Positions 22,628 to 34,139 of a stretch of DNA of 64,000 nt are shown here, in pieces. The stretch lies in contig JALGPY010000002.1 in the NCBI GenBank assembly GCA_023055425.1, positions 155,693,345 to 155,757,344 on the forward strand, read 5' to 3'. This DNA is from Linanthus parryae (Eukaryota; Streptophyta; Magnoliopsida; Ericales; Polemoniaceae). The translations under genes and the position numbers were made by a program. Each line of letters opens with the position of its first letter. Position 1 is the first letter of the stretch. A model generated the notes under the pieces. The model was not told the DNA's origin. It searched no databases and saw nothing but the letters and a program-made list of their open reading frames with translations.

Positions 22628-24360
22628 ATGAGTACTCGGGTGATGGTGGTTTCTTACAGGGAAGAGCTGCTAACAGACCTCCTCTATTTTGTGGAGATAA
22701 TTTTGCTCACTGGAAAGCCTTGATGAAAATGTTCATCATTGATCAAGACACAGAGCTATGGACCATTATTCATAATGGACCTCACACTTTATATACAGAG
22801 AAAGATGGGATTGAAACTCAAAAATTTGAAGACTCTCTCTCTTCATGGGAATTAGAACAATTCTCTAAAAATTTCAAAGCTATTAACATCTTGTAATGTG
22901 CTTTGAGTACAGATGAATTCAACAGGATTTCAGGCTGTAAGACTGCCAAGGAGATCTGGGATACGCTTGTGGTGACATTTGAAGGAACCAGTCAAGTCAA
23001 GCAAACCAAGATCAACATCTATCTCGGAAAATATGAGTTATTCAAGATGCAGATGAGTTAATCAGAGACATATTCAAAAGGTTCACAGACATTTTCAATA
23101 ACCTTGATTCACTTGGAAAACATATTTCCAATGAAGAAAAGGTAAGGAAGATTCTGAGAAGTCTTCCAAAGGCAAAATGGGAATCAAAGACTACTGCAAT
23201 TGAGTCACTCCAACTTGATGACCTACAACGGAATCTTCTGACACATGAAATATTCGTGAATGAAGATAATGGAGAGATACCAGAAGGTGTCAAGAACTTA
23301 ACACTCAAGGCCAAAGAGAATGAGAAAATTCAATTCCTTGAAACAAAGGATGATGATGAAGATCCATTTGCTTTGATTTCCAAATCCTTGACCAAAATCC
23401 TCAAGATGAAGAAAAACTTTGGAAACAAAGCCTTCAACAGAGAAAGACACATATTATCCAGTAGCAAGGACTACAAAGGTAAGTGTTCTTCAAAAGATAA
23501 TAAATCAAAAGTCATGAACTACTTTGAGTGTGGTCATGCAGGACACTGGATTAGAGACTGTCCACACAAGAAAAGCAAGAACACCCAAAAGAAGGATCAT
23601 GACAGAAGAAAGAAAGCTATGATAGCTTCATGAAGTGATTCAGATACCTTAAGCGACTTTGAATCTGAAGAAGAATGTGCCTACCTGTGCTTCATGGCCA
23701 AGCATGATGAAATTTCTGAAAAGAACATTGAGGTAATGGTAAACTGTTTGATTTTAAAACCAAAAGAAGCCCTCTCAGATTATCTTAGAACAATAATTTT
23801 AAATGAAAAGGACTATCTGAAAGAGATTAGAGTTTTGAAAGAAAAAATTCATGAGCAAGCAAAAGAGAATTTACAACTTGTTTTTCTGAATCAGAATATT
23901 GAATCTCTCAAAAGAAAACTGACAGTGATTTCAAGGCCTTGAAAATTAGTTTCAAAGACTTGAAAACACAAGTCAAGGAAGTAGTCACTAAGAACTCTCT
24001 ACAGAGTGATAGCCTTGTTAATTTGAGACATCAAGTGATGAATTAGATAAACAAAAGACTACTCTTACTAAGAAACTCCAAGAATCTGAATTAGTCAAAG
24101 CCAAGCTTGCAGGCTCAGAACACAAGTTGAACTTGATTCCTGGAGAAAGTTCAAAGTCTGTTCACAAAACTGGTATTGGATACAATCTAAACTTTCCAAG
24201 AAAAAACAATACAAGATTTGTGAAAGATGGAAACAAAACTTCTCCTAAGTGTCATTTCTGCAATAAAATTGGTCATGTTAAGATGACTTGTCCTTTTAGA
24301 AGAATAGACAATCGCATAATGAGGAACACATTCCCATTTCAACTCAAATGACAAGTGAAA
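22628..24360 (+). pseudogene. Gag of SIRE-type element C
   Basis: The reading starts near the ATG at 22628 and shifts frame early. Blocks include 'NRPPLFCGDNFAHWKALMKM', 'DTELWTIIHNGP', 'TAKEIWDTLVVTFEGTSQVK' and 'IRDIFKRFTDIFNNLDSLGK', a standard copia gag. 23256-23633 is open and carries the first zinc knuckle, 'YFECGHAGHWIRDCP', whose first Cys is now Tyr. A coiled-coil-like Lys/Glu-rich stretch follows (23694-23942), then a second knuckle 'CHFCNKIGHVKMTCP' with all ligands (about 24249-24293). Two knuckles and a long C-terminal Gag are usual in SIRE elements. Stops at 22895, 23633 and 23940 disable it. Confidence 0.85.
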
Positions 24361-24459
24361 CTGATTTGGGTTCCTAAAGGGGTCAGAAAACCTAACACGG
24401 TTGATCCTGAATATGAGTCCAAATTCCACACTTGGTCTAACTGTTGGGTAAGGCAGTGA

Positions 24460-25796
24460 TTGGTGTTTGCAGGTTTTCACCAATGTCAAAGAACAGAAGT
24501 GGTTTATGGACAGCGGTTTCTATTCTTAGCATTGAAAGAGCAATCAGAAGGTTCAATTACACTTGGTGACAAAGGTAAATTCAACATTCTTGGTATTGAG
24601 AAGTGTGTGGTGCAGAATGAGAAATCAGGCAATTGCATTCTCACAGCCTCTAGATCAAACATTGTTTATACTTTTTAGACTAACAAAGTTGCAGGTAAAA
24701 GCTTGAAGTGACTCAAGGCCTTGAAAGAGGATTCAAAGATTTGGCACATAAAGCTTGGTAACATCAGCTTGCATACCATGAACAAATTGATCTCCAAAGA
24801 TCTGGTAAGAGGATTACCATCTATTAAGTTCAAAGATGATGAAGTATGCAAAGCCTGTGCTCATGGTAAGCAGACTAGAAGCTCATTCAAGCCAAAAAAG
24901 TTTGTAAGTACTAGTAGACCTATTTAATTACTTCACATGGACCTATGTGGTCCTATGAGGACTCCAACTCCAAAAGGTAAGAAGTATATGCTAGTTATTG
25001 GAGATGATTATTCTAGATTTACTTGGGTTATGTTTCTAAAAGAAAAGTCTGAAGCTCTCTTTGAATTTTCAAAGCTTTGCAGAGAACTTCAAACCTTGAA
25101 AAACCTACCTATTGCTTCAATTAGAAGTGATCATGGTAGAGAGTTTGATCAAATAAAATTTGATTTATTCTGTGTTAAGCATAGTATCTCTCACAATTTC
25201 TCTGCTCCTATAACTCCTCAACAGAATGGATTTATTGAAAGAAAGAACAGGACTCTTGAAGATATGTCAAGAACAATGCTTTTAGAAAACAAGCTGTCAA
25301 AACACTATTAGGCAGAAGCTGTGAATACAGTAAACTATATTTTGAACAGGTTCTTGATCAGACCTATCCTGAAGAAGACCCCTTATGAACTATTCAAAGG
25401 GAGCTAAACATCTCATATTTCAAGCCCTTTGGATGAACATGCTTTGTGCACAACAATGGAAAGGACAACTTGGGTAAGTTTGATGCAAGAAGTGATGAAG
25501 GCATCTTTCTTGGTTACTCTCTGACTAGCAAAGCTTATAGAGTTGATAATAAAATAACCAAGCAGGTTAAAGAAAGTATTCATGTTATTTTTGATGAAAG
25601 CTATGACGGTTCTTTGAGTGAAAGTTTTGCAGACCTGAATCTGACAAGCATGAATCCGAAGAAGAAACTGAAAACTCACTTGGCTTCAAGAAAGGATCGG
25701 AAGGAAACAGAAGCCATTTTCAAGACCTTGAAAATAATTCTCAAAGCCTTGAAAATATATATCAAAGCCTTGATAAGGATGATGAGAAAGACATGA
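24460..25796 (+). pseudogene. Protease remnant and integrase of element C
   Basis: The protease active-site region is reduced to 'QKWFMDSG' (about 24492). GAG-pre-integrase is open at 24721-24927 ('IWHIKLGNISLHTMNKLISK', 'CKACAHGKQTRSSF'). The integrase core is open at 24937-25311, with 'MDLCGPMRTPTPKGKKYML' (first Asp), 'IRSDHGREF' (second Asp) and 'PQQNGFIERKNRTLEDMSRT' (Glu), so the DDE triad is present. The C-terminal part (25446-25796) has 'GKFDARSDEGIFLGYSLTSK'. Stops separate the blocks. Confidence 0.85.
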
Positions 25797-26009
25797 GTGG
25801 TGAGGCTACTACTTCAAGACCATAGAAGCAATATGGAGAACCTGAACGCTGGTCTCCAAGAAAGATATTCAAATATCTTTCATCTCATCCAACTGACATA
25901 ATCATCTCTGATCCAACCACTGGTACACAAACAAGATCACAGTTGAAGAATCTTTGTGCTTTTAATGCTTTTATTTCTCTTGTAGAACCTATGACTGTGA
26001 AGGAAGTAT

Positions 26010-27065
26010 TACAAAAAGCAGACTAGATTATAGCTATGCAAAGTGAACTGGTACCAGATGGGTGTTCAGAAACAAATTGGATGAAAGTGGAAAAGTGATC
26101 AGGAATAAAGCAAAGTTAGATGCTCAAGGTTACAACCAAGAAGAAGGTATTGATTATGATGAAACTTTTGCTCCTGTTGCGAGGTTAGAAGCAATTAGAA
26201 TTTTGCTTACCTTTGCATCCTACAATAACATGAAACTTTTTTAGATGGATGTGAAATGTGCATTTTTGAATGTTTACTTGCAAGAAGAAGTTTATGTTGC
26301 ACAACCTCCTGGTTTGAAAATGACAAGTTTCCAGATCATGTTTACAAACTTGAAAAAGCTCTTTATGGTTTGAAACAAGCTCCAAGAGCTTGGTATGAAA
26401 TATTGTCAAAGTTTTTACTTGAAATGATTTAAAAGAGGATTAGTAGACAAGACCCTTTTCATAAAGACTCATGAGAAAGATTTACATGTAGTTCAGATTT
26501 ATGTTGATGATATATTATTTGGAGCTACTAATGATCTATTGTGCAAATAAATTTCAAGTCTTATGAGCAGGGAATTTTAAATGAGCATGATGGGAGAGTT
26601 GAACTTCTTTCTTGGACTTCAAATACATCAGATGAAGAAGGGCATCTTTCTACATCAAAGCAAGTAAACTAGGGACTTGTTAAACAAGTACAGCATGTCT
26701 CAATCCAAAGAAATCAAGACCCCTATGAGTTATACACTGTCCTTAGATAAGGATGAATGTGATGCTGACTTTGCAGGTTACAAATTTCATAGAAAAATCA
26801 CTTCAGGAAGTTGTCAAATCATTGGATCCTCCTTGATACCATTTCAATATCAATCACAAAGAATCCAGTTCAGCATTCAAGAACCAATCATATTGATGTC
26901 AGACACCATTTCATCAGAGATTATGCTAAGAAAGGTTATATTGTTCTTGAATTTAATTCTACTAACATGCAACTTGCATATATCTTCACTAAACCATTGT
27001 CAGATAAAATATTTTCAGCTCTAAGGTTGGAATTAGACATGCTAAATAAAGATGCATTGGTTTAG
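26010..27065 (+). pseudogene. Reverse transcriptase and RNase H of element C
   Basis: RT begins '[20 protein letters not shown]' (26050), with '[20 protein letters not shown]', 'MDVKCAFLNVYLQEEVYVAQ', 'YKLEKALYGLKQAPRAWYE' and 'QIYVDDILFGATNDL', which includes the catalytic YVDD (about 26500). RNase H follows from 'CDADFAGYKFHRKITSGSC' (26757). It then jumps, by a deletion that removes the central catalytic part, to 'KNPVQHSRTNHIDVRHHFIR' and 'IFTKPLSDKIFSALR' (26811-27065). Confidence 0.88.
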
Positions 27066-27552
27066 GGGGAGTACATTTAAGTAAGGTAAGTTGTTATGTG
27101 TTTTCAAAGGTTTGAACTGATTTTCAAAGTCTTGAAAATCTATTCAAAGTTTTGATTTTATTTGTTTCAGTAAAACAATGTTTCAAGACTTTGAAAGCAT
27201 TTTCAAATCCTTGAAAATATATCTGTTAGGCTGATAGATCAATAACTCTTGGATCATTCAATATCGGGTGCTATCTTTGTAGATATTTACTCAATATTGC
27301 CCCTATATTTTTCAAATCTTTTTTCAGCCAATATAGTATTAAAATATTTATTTCCAGCGGCTTCAAAGATTTGAATCTTCTCTGATCATTACAAATATTT
27401 TGAGATCAGAAAGAAATTGCAGTTTCCTTTTTAAACTCAAACTCTTTCAGTATTTATCCTCTTCTCGTCTCCTTCTCTCTGTATCAATCATACTTCTCTC
27501 TATTCTTCTCAAAACCCTAATGAGCACAGGATGAGCCTCTGACAGAATCAAT

Positions 27553-28184
27553 ATGGGTGGTGGTTCAAAGCCTAGTACAGAGAAGAAAAGAAAGAATCCC
27601 GCAGAAGAGATTCCGTACATCAGTGAAGACTCAGAATCAAAGGCCTCTACTGATGAAGAACTTGAGTCTTTTCCTCCAAACAAGATGGTAAGAAAGATCA
27701 GCTTCCAGTTTCAGGCAAAAAGAAAAAGACTGTGGAGACTACACAAGAGAAGCACAAGGGAATTCATATTGGAAGCCCTAAGAAGGACAAGGAAAAGGCA
27801 GACACAGGGATTAAGGGAAAAGGAAAGGAGATCTACATTCCAGACTCGGATACATATACTACTTAAGGTTCCTATGGAGTGTATTCTATGTCCAAAAAGA
27901 GAAGACATGAGAAAGACCTTCCAGAAGCTGAGTCAGTGTCCAAAACTAGAAAGAAAGATCACCACAAAATTTCCTCTACACTACATAAAAAGTTTTATGT
28001 GAAAAAGAAATTAAAGCATGGAAGAAAAGCTTTGGAAGGACTCACCTTATTGTTCAACAGTGTTATCAAAACAATAAGTTCCATAATCGAGGAAATTGAT
28101 GTTGTTGAACAAGAAGCACAGGCCAATGAGGAAGAAAGTGAAGAAGAAGGAGAACAGGATGAATATGAAGACTCAACCCCGTAA
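27553..28184 (+). pseudogene. Third ORF of SIRE-type element C (shortened env-like region)
   Basis: Two overlapping frames (27553-28002 and 27879-28184) make one broken protein of about 210 codons. It has an N-terminus 'MGGGSKPSTEKKRKNPAEE', an acidic patch, a long Lys-rich tract, and a C-terminal helix 'LFNSVIKTISSIIEEIDVVE' followed by a run of Glu/Asp. Its place between pol and the 3' LTR is where SIRE elements carry an extra, envelope-like ORF. The usual large middle part is absent, and I see no signal peptide or membrane helix. Function unknown. Confidence 0.6.
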
Positions 28185-28506
28185 ACTCTTGCCTATTCTT
28201 TCTTGCCCACTCTTCTATTAAGTTTATTTTCAAAATTTTCCAAAGACTCTGATCCAACATTTTCTCATTCTTTTTTATGAAAGTCAAAAAGTGGGAGAAA
28301 TCTTAGGTTGTTTTTTTAGTGACCTTTCTTTTGGTCAGTAGGATTATCTGAGACTTATGTGCTTTTCTGCTTAAGTTTGTCAATGAATAATTTGGATCAT
28401 TTTGGAACTTATGTGTTACTATTTTTTTTGTACTGTGTGCTAATAAGTATTTTTTGCATAAACTGAGGATCAAAGAGATTGTGTTTTTGTATTTCAAGAG
28501 GGAGAT

Positions 28507-29789
28507 TGTAAGTTCACAGGTTTCACAGGCTTGATATACAGAGATATTTCAAGGCCTTGAACAAGTTTTCAAAGCCTTGAATCACAGGTTTCACAGGCTT
28601 GAAATAGCAGAAGGCCTTGAAACAATGTTCAAAGGCTTGAAACTGTCAGACCTGTATGCATATTCTAAGGGGGAGTTTTTCTGAGTTCTTCTGATCTTAT
28701 TTGATTTGTTATTACTTAATGATGAAATACAAAATCTTTTTATTCACTTAGAGCTCAACTAAATAACCTGTTTGACTTAGTTTTGCAGGGAAAGTTCATT
28801 TCCTATTTTGCAGGATTGGTTTCCTAACCTGGCTTTTGCAGGAAAGGAAACATTGATAGAATGTGATCTGTGATCAATCAGACACTCTTAACAGCTTCTC
28901 AATCTGTTTAAAGACAAGATTAGAACAATATCTTTGAAGATTATGAACAATTATCAGTTGGAGAAGGCTGTTAAAAGAGTCAAAGTTGCTGCGTACAAAA
29001 CAGGAAGTTTGTTGCTGAAAATCATGGAAGATTTGCAGAGTATCTGAGCTGTATAAATGGAGATCATTTTGAATAAAACAACAAAGACACTCAACGGTAA
29101 AGAAGATAGACACATTTCAGGATTGAAATGCATCAAAGAAGCACATCATTTTCACAATCCATCTCACAGAAGATCACTTCATTCTTCATTGCAGTTCCAC
29201 TTCTAGTGTTCTTCTATTCTGAGTTTAATTTGTATATCATTCTTATACTACTTCTAGTTCTCATTATCAAGCATTGTTCAAAATGAAAAATAGAGAATTC
29301 TTGGTTAATCAATTAGCTAGAGCATGTACTAGATAGGTTAGTGAGAACCACAAGCTGTAACAAAGTAAGGCATATCTCTGTGCTTGAGATCTAGGGCTTA
29401 GCTTTTGATTTATAAGAATTGTGTTGAAAATCCTGCAGGGAGAAGATCCCTTAGGTAGAGATGTAGGTCTAAGTGGACTGAACTCTATAAATCATGTGTA
29501 TCTTTCATTTATCATTTCATTCTCATACTTGTTTTACACAACATTCAAACTAGTTTGTTTTCAAGGGTTTGAAACTCTTCTCAAGGCCTTGAAAAAGACT
29601 TGTCTGTCTTTCATTGAAACTTCATTTCTCTCCAAAGGCTTGAAACTGTTTTCAATGCCTTGAACTTCATTGCTCTTCATAGAAAACTCTTATCTTTGCA
29701 AGTTTTACAAAAAGCTGACATACTCTATTCAAACCCCCTCCCATTCTAGAGTATCTATAATGCATTTCTACCTGATTACTCCCCTTTCA
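28507..29789 (+). repeat. 3' LTR of SIRE-type element C
   Basis: 1283 bp, TG…CA, preceded by the purine tract 'aagagggagatt'. It differs from the 5' LTR by scattered substitutions and small indels (for example an extra CAAGGCCTTGAA block near 28550-28620), which implies an old insertion. Confidence 0.92.
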
Positions 29790-30263
29790 CTAACTTTTTT
29801 TAATTTAAAAAAAAAATCTGATAAGGTCGAAACAAAAATTATCAAAATAGAACTTTCCATAACTCAGAAATAGACAAAAATATATTCTTGACATTTGGTA
29901 AAGAAAGTGGAGTCTCAATGATTACTAGCTCACACTTACATATTTTCTGTAGAGGGCCACTATAATTCATCATTTTCTGTTCACCCTTTAATTTCACCTC
30001 CTATTTTGTCGAGATATGAGTGTTGGTATCTATTTATGTTAAGACATTTCTATAATGATATTACAAATCTGAAACATCCACATGAACGGTAAAATTAAAA
30101 TATGAAGAGAAAATGGTGACTTTTAGATTTTTTTTTTCTTTATCACAAATATTATTTGTAGAGAAAATGTTTAGTTAGAACATATGGTAAGCATAGACAT
30201 GACATTTCTTTATCTTATTCCTGCACAAGAAAAACATGACCATTCCGGGTAAATCACAGAAAG
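29790..30263. other. AT-rich intergenic DNA, no gene
   Basis: Nothing recognisable between the SIRE LTR and the first unit of the repeat that starts at 30264. Confidence 0.5.
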
Positions 30264-30626
30264 GGGCTCAAATCATTACTCATTAAAACCAGTAGATAAG
30301 AAATCAATGATGACAGGATGCAAAGGATTTTTCCTTGCCATGCATAGCACGCTCTATGGCTACAGCGAGTGAGCTTAATAGATCCATATCATCATCGCCT
30401 CTTCGGTGAGAATGAAGAGGCTCAGATCTGTACTCATGAAAACCAGAGAAGAGATCGATGATCACAGGCTGCCAAAGGATTTTGCCTTGCCATGCATATC
30501 ACACTCTATCGGTTACAAAGAGTGAATTCGAACGATCCATAGCATCACGACCTCTTACAGTCAGCAAGCAGTGAGCATGAAGAATATCATAATATCATGA
30601 AGAGGCCCAAACCAGTGCTCATGACT
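30264..30626. repeat. Unclassified repeat, units 1 and 2 (about 155-185 bp)
   Basis: Unit 1 begins at 30264 and unit 2 at 30419, both with 'ggctca.atc..tactcat' and then 'aaaaccag', 'gatgcaaagga/gctgccaaagga' and 'ttgccatgcat'. A third start ('ggcccaaaccagtgctcat', 30604) breaks off after about 23 bases. The same dimer recurs at 31341-31610. No coding potential is seen. Confidence 0.8.
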
Positions 30627-30893
30627 TCCAATATTTTGAATTAACATCCACTAATATCTTGAAACCAACAGTTATTTCTGAGACAATGCACCTCATTCAA
30701 ATTAGAATCATGAATGATGGAGCCCCTCCAAATACAGCTCAACATTGATCCGTTTAAGATATCTGTTATATTTCATTCATGTGATCATTCATAACTTCCC
30801 AAGTGGTCGAAGCATTAAGCCATAACCTAGACTTGAAGTGAACCAAAATACAATTCGTTGCTTATTCAAACATTTCATCCTCTATAGTCTACG

Positions 30894-30993
30894 AGTACTT
30901 TTGAAGGACATTTCGACCCGATTTGGATGCACAAATGATTGCATCATTTTGCCAACATTAATTATCAACTGGTCAAAATGCCCTTCACAAGTA
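30894..30993. repeat. Hairpin DNA unit, copy 1 (26-bp imperfect arms)
   Basis: 30894-30919 ('gtacttttgaaggacatttc' and following) is the imperfect reverse complement of 30968-30993 (ending 'cccttcacaagtac'), with four or five mismatches. The whole 100-bp unit recurs in direct orientation at 31158-31263. Size and structure suggest a small MITE-like or foldback unit. Confidence 0.75.
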
Positions 30994-31157
30994 CACCTAG
31001 CAACAAGGTCTAAACTTTTATTTACTGTTATTTTCTGTAATTTATCTCATATCTTTCTCTTATTTTTATTAATTGATAATTTTCTTTTGTAATAAACTAA
31101 CTTATTAATGAACTAGCATTCATTAATTGGAAATTCATTCATTCATCCGCTACCGAA

Positions 31158-31263
31158 TGTCGGGACTTGCGAAGGCCATTTTGACCGGATTTTCATGCAC
31201 AAATTAAAGCATTAAATTGCCAACATTATCAGCGGGTCAAAATGACGTTCGCAAGACCCGACA
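31158..31263. repeat. Hairpin DNA unit, copy 2 (about 31-bp imperfect arms)
   Basis: 31158-31188 ('tgtcgggacttgcgaaggcc' and following) pairs with 31233-31263 (ending 'ttcgcaagacccgaca') with about four mismatches. The central part ('ttgccaacatta') matches the centre of copy 1. The arms are better preserved here than in copy 1. Confidence 0.8.
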
Positions 31264-31340
31264 GAATAGACAGGTTGAATGGAGGAAATAGATAATAAAA
31301 ATTAACAAACATGGAGTGAACGGAGGGAAATACAGAAATG

Positions 31341-31610
31341 GGCTCAGATCTGTAATCGTGAAAACCAGATAACACATGGATGATCACAGGCTTAAACGAT
31401 CATGCATATCATGACACTGTATCATAACGACCTCTTCAGTGAGCATAAAGAGGATCGTAACAGTACTCATTAGTTGAGAACAAAAAAGAGATGACAACAG
31501 CAGGCTGCAAAAATAAATTTGCCTCGCCTGACATATTACACTCTAACAGCTTCAATGAGTGAATTCGATAAATACATATCATCACGGCCTCTTCAACAAA
31601 TAAATGTTTG
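31341..31610. repeat. Unclassified repeat, units 3 and 4
   Basis: Unit 3 (31341-31451, with an internal loss of about 45 bp) and unit 4 (31452 to about 31610) repeat the dimer seen at 30264-30603, including 'gatgatcacaggct', 'gcatatca' and 'gacctcttca'. The sequence just before unit 3 ('tacagaaatg') also resembles that before unit 1 ('cacagaaagg'), so the whole dimer with its flank was duplicated. Confidence 0.75.
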
Positions 31611-31738
31611 GACTCATCAAATTATGAACTGGCAGCAATGACACAGGGTACTTAAAAACTTCATACCGTACACATGAATTTGGAAGGCATGCACATTTTC
31701 TGCTACCTCAGTTTCATCCACATCTCATTCAACTAGTC

Positions 31739-31742
<4 letters not shown>

Positions 31743-31783
<41 letters not shown>
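31743..31783. repeat. (TA)n microsatellite
   Basis: About 20 TA dinucleotides without interruption. Confidence 0.97.
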
Positions 31784-31788
<5 letters not shown>

Positions 31789-34127
31789 CACGCATTCCTA
31801 TCCGTATGTTGTCGCATAGATATATCATTCAGTCCATGAATACACACTTGCCAATCAGTTAACAACAACCACTTGGTTATGTGAAAAACAGTATATATAT
31901 ACCACATTCTACACTCAGCTAGCAGATCCGAACAAAGGATTTACCCATAGTTAAAATGTTTATTGATATCAGTAAAATTAGAGAACATACAATTTATAAG
32001 CATGAAAGATGGAGCCCGGCCTACAAATACATATATCACAGTAAAATTGCTCATTTTAAGACATATAAATGAAAAGGCGTGTTGGATCTGAGCTCAAGCC
32101 ACCATTCAGAACCGAAATTGAAAAGAGCATGTATAATCAATAGAAACTCATAAGCCAAATTGAGACTTAGAGACAGAGAGTGACAGACTAGTTCAGAAGA
32201 CAGATGTTCGTGAAGGGTGAGAAATGGAATTTCTCTTCCCGCGCCAAAACTCCATTCTCAGATTTGAACCAGTTGGTGGCTAGTTGACTCAATCGGAATG
32301 AGGAACGATCGATTCGGGAAAAGAGAAGGACGGTGGTGGCGAGAGGACCGCGGTTGTGCGGAAAGAGAGAGAGAGAGAGAGAGCCGGTGGTGGTGGCGAG
32401 TGGAAGATGATGAGTTATCTAGGGTTCTTCGATAGGTGAATTCGATATGGAGGCCGAAAGGGGAGTAATGGCGGGGAGTTGTTAGTTGGCCAGCAGATAG
32501 GTTGAATTAATTTTTTTGGTATGATTTGATTTTGACTCCAACACTTGGGAAGATTTCATTTCCCTCCCAAAAATTTAGCAAAAATTTCATTTCCCGCTCC
32601 AAGGTTTGGTCAAATTTGTGTTTAGATCCATTCTTGACAAAACTGCAAGTTATTGACAATTTTTTATTTCGGATGACTAGTCGTTTCCCCACGACAGAAA
32701 CACTGCTGGTCTTTAAAATTGTAAAAGACGACAAGCCAGATGACTAACTAAGAAAATGACTATTTGTACTGCTTTTAAAGACCATAATCCTGGTTGTCGG
32801 AATGAAACTGGTCACCGAAATCAGGATATGTTGTAGTGTCGGGGTTGATCCACACCATTTTCAAGAATATTCTCAAAACTACACATATCATGTACAAGAT
32901 TTACACGACACTCTGACCCTTGAGGACCCTAGCCGGGTTATTCCTTTTCTTTTACTTTGTGTTGCTCATTCTTCGATGTGGTTGGGATAGGAGAGGGTGA
33001 CAAAACTGTTAGAAGTTTGGGGAATACCAGACAGAAAAGTATATGCCCGATATTAAGAAGAACAATGTTCAATATCCAAGGGAAAAGTGCCTCATGCAGA
33101 CTATCCCCCTTCCAGGCATTAGCAGTCCGCCTGCTGGTCTAACGGACTAGAGAGACATAGTCTCGACTGTTTCCACACCCGATGGCCACCCCCTATATCG
33201 CATATTGTGTTATACGTATCAGTGGAATATTAAAAAAAAACATACCTGATTTTTCAACTTGGACCAAAGGCTATAACGACACCAGCGTATTCCTTTTCTA
33301 CTTCATTAGGAACAAATATGAACATCTTCAAAAGTTATGCGACAACTACCTAATTCTCCCTGCGGAAAGCGATTAGCTCCAATGCGAGTATATTGAGAGT
33401 CAAATCCATATTTTGTTCCCTCGTTATATGGTGGATTTGATGGAGAATATCTATATCTACGATATTAAATTATATGCGTCATAAGATATATTTTTCCACC
33501 ACAGATATGTGCAATATTATTCTGTTAAAAATTAGTTAGATTTTATAACACAACGTGTATATCCTATTTTCTTTGTTGCCATTGACTAATCGCTACTAGA
33601 AGGAGTAGCAATAGCTGCGCATGCATATCACAATGTGATGAAATCTGCATACTTAATTTATGTGTAAAGTAATTTCTTCCAATTTAAATGGTATTTGTTT
33701 TTTTACTTTAATTCAAAAACATTTTGGATTTTTATTGGTATAATTTAGATTATTAGTTACTTGGTATGATAGTAGATAGACAGTCAGCAAATCACGTCAG
33801 AAATATGAGGGATGGAGATTATTTAATTTCATGAATTTAATTAAGTAACGTATTGGATTTTTGATGTGATATGTTTTCATTTTTGTACTTTTCAGTTTTT
33901 CTTACGTACATAGTCGTTAGGTGTTGAAATCGCTGCAACAGAAAAACAGCGATTCACCAGAATCGCTCTACATAAATAGTGATTTCTTTAATCTATTGTT
34001 TATCCATAAGAAAAAAAGGTGTTTTCCAAATCGTTATTTTTGTTTTCGGCAATTTTGTCCAAACATTTGCATTTAACTTAAAAAATGACAGTTTGTGAAA
34101 CTGTCATTTATTGTTCCAAAATATAGT
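31784..34127. other. Intergenic; possible leader-like segment near 32200-32500
   Basis: Between 32200 and 32500 there is GC-richer DNA with a (GA)n run (about 32363-32382) and 'ccggtggtggtggcgag'. Read on the minus strand it looks like the 5' leader of a plant gene, but the first ATG opens only a frame of about 20 codons, so no gene is claimed. The rest (32500-34127) is AT-rich with no recognised protein. Confidence 0.35.
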
Positions 34128-34139
34128 TGTTTTGAAACA
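34128..34139. repeat. Candidate 12-bp target duplication of the LINE (left copy)
   Basis: 'tgttttgaaaca' occurs here, eight bases before the LINE's poly-T (34147-34156), and again at 37894-37905 just beyond the LINE's 5' end. Length and position fit a LINE target-site duplication. The right copy sits about 27 bases past the last clearly LINE-coding base, so the pairing is likely rather than proven. Confidence 0.6.

Larger units (their letters stand above)
21325..29789 (+). mobile_element. SIRE-type Ty1/copia element C with both LTRs
   Basis: 8465 bp with LTRs 21325-22579 and 28507-29789, iMet-type primer site at 22581, gag with two zinc knuckles, protease, integrase, RT and RNase H in copia order. 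A third reading frame follows pol, and a purine tract (28494-28505) precedes the 3' LTR. Large LTRs, a long gag and an extra ORF after pol are marks of the SIRE lineage. Many stops and frameshifts and a deletion in RNase H show it is dead. No matching 5-bp target duplication was found ('aagtt' left, 'ctaac' right). Confidence 0.9.
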
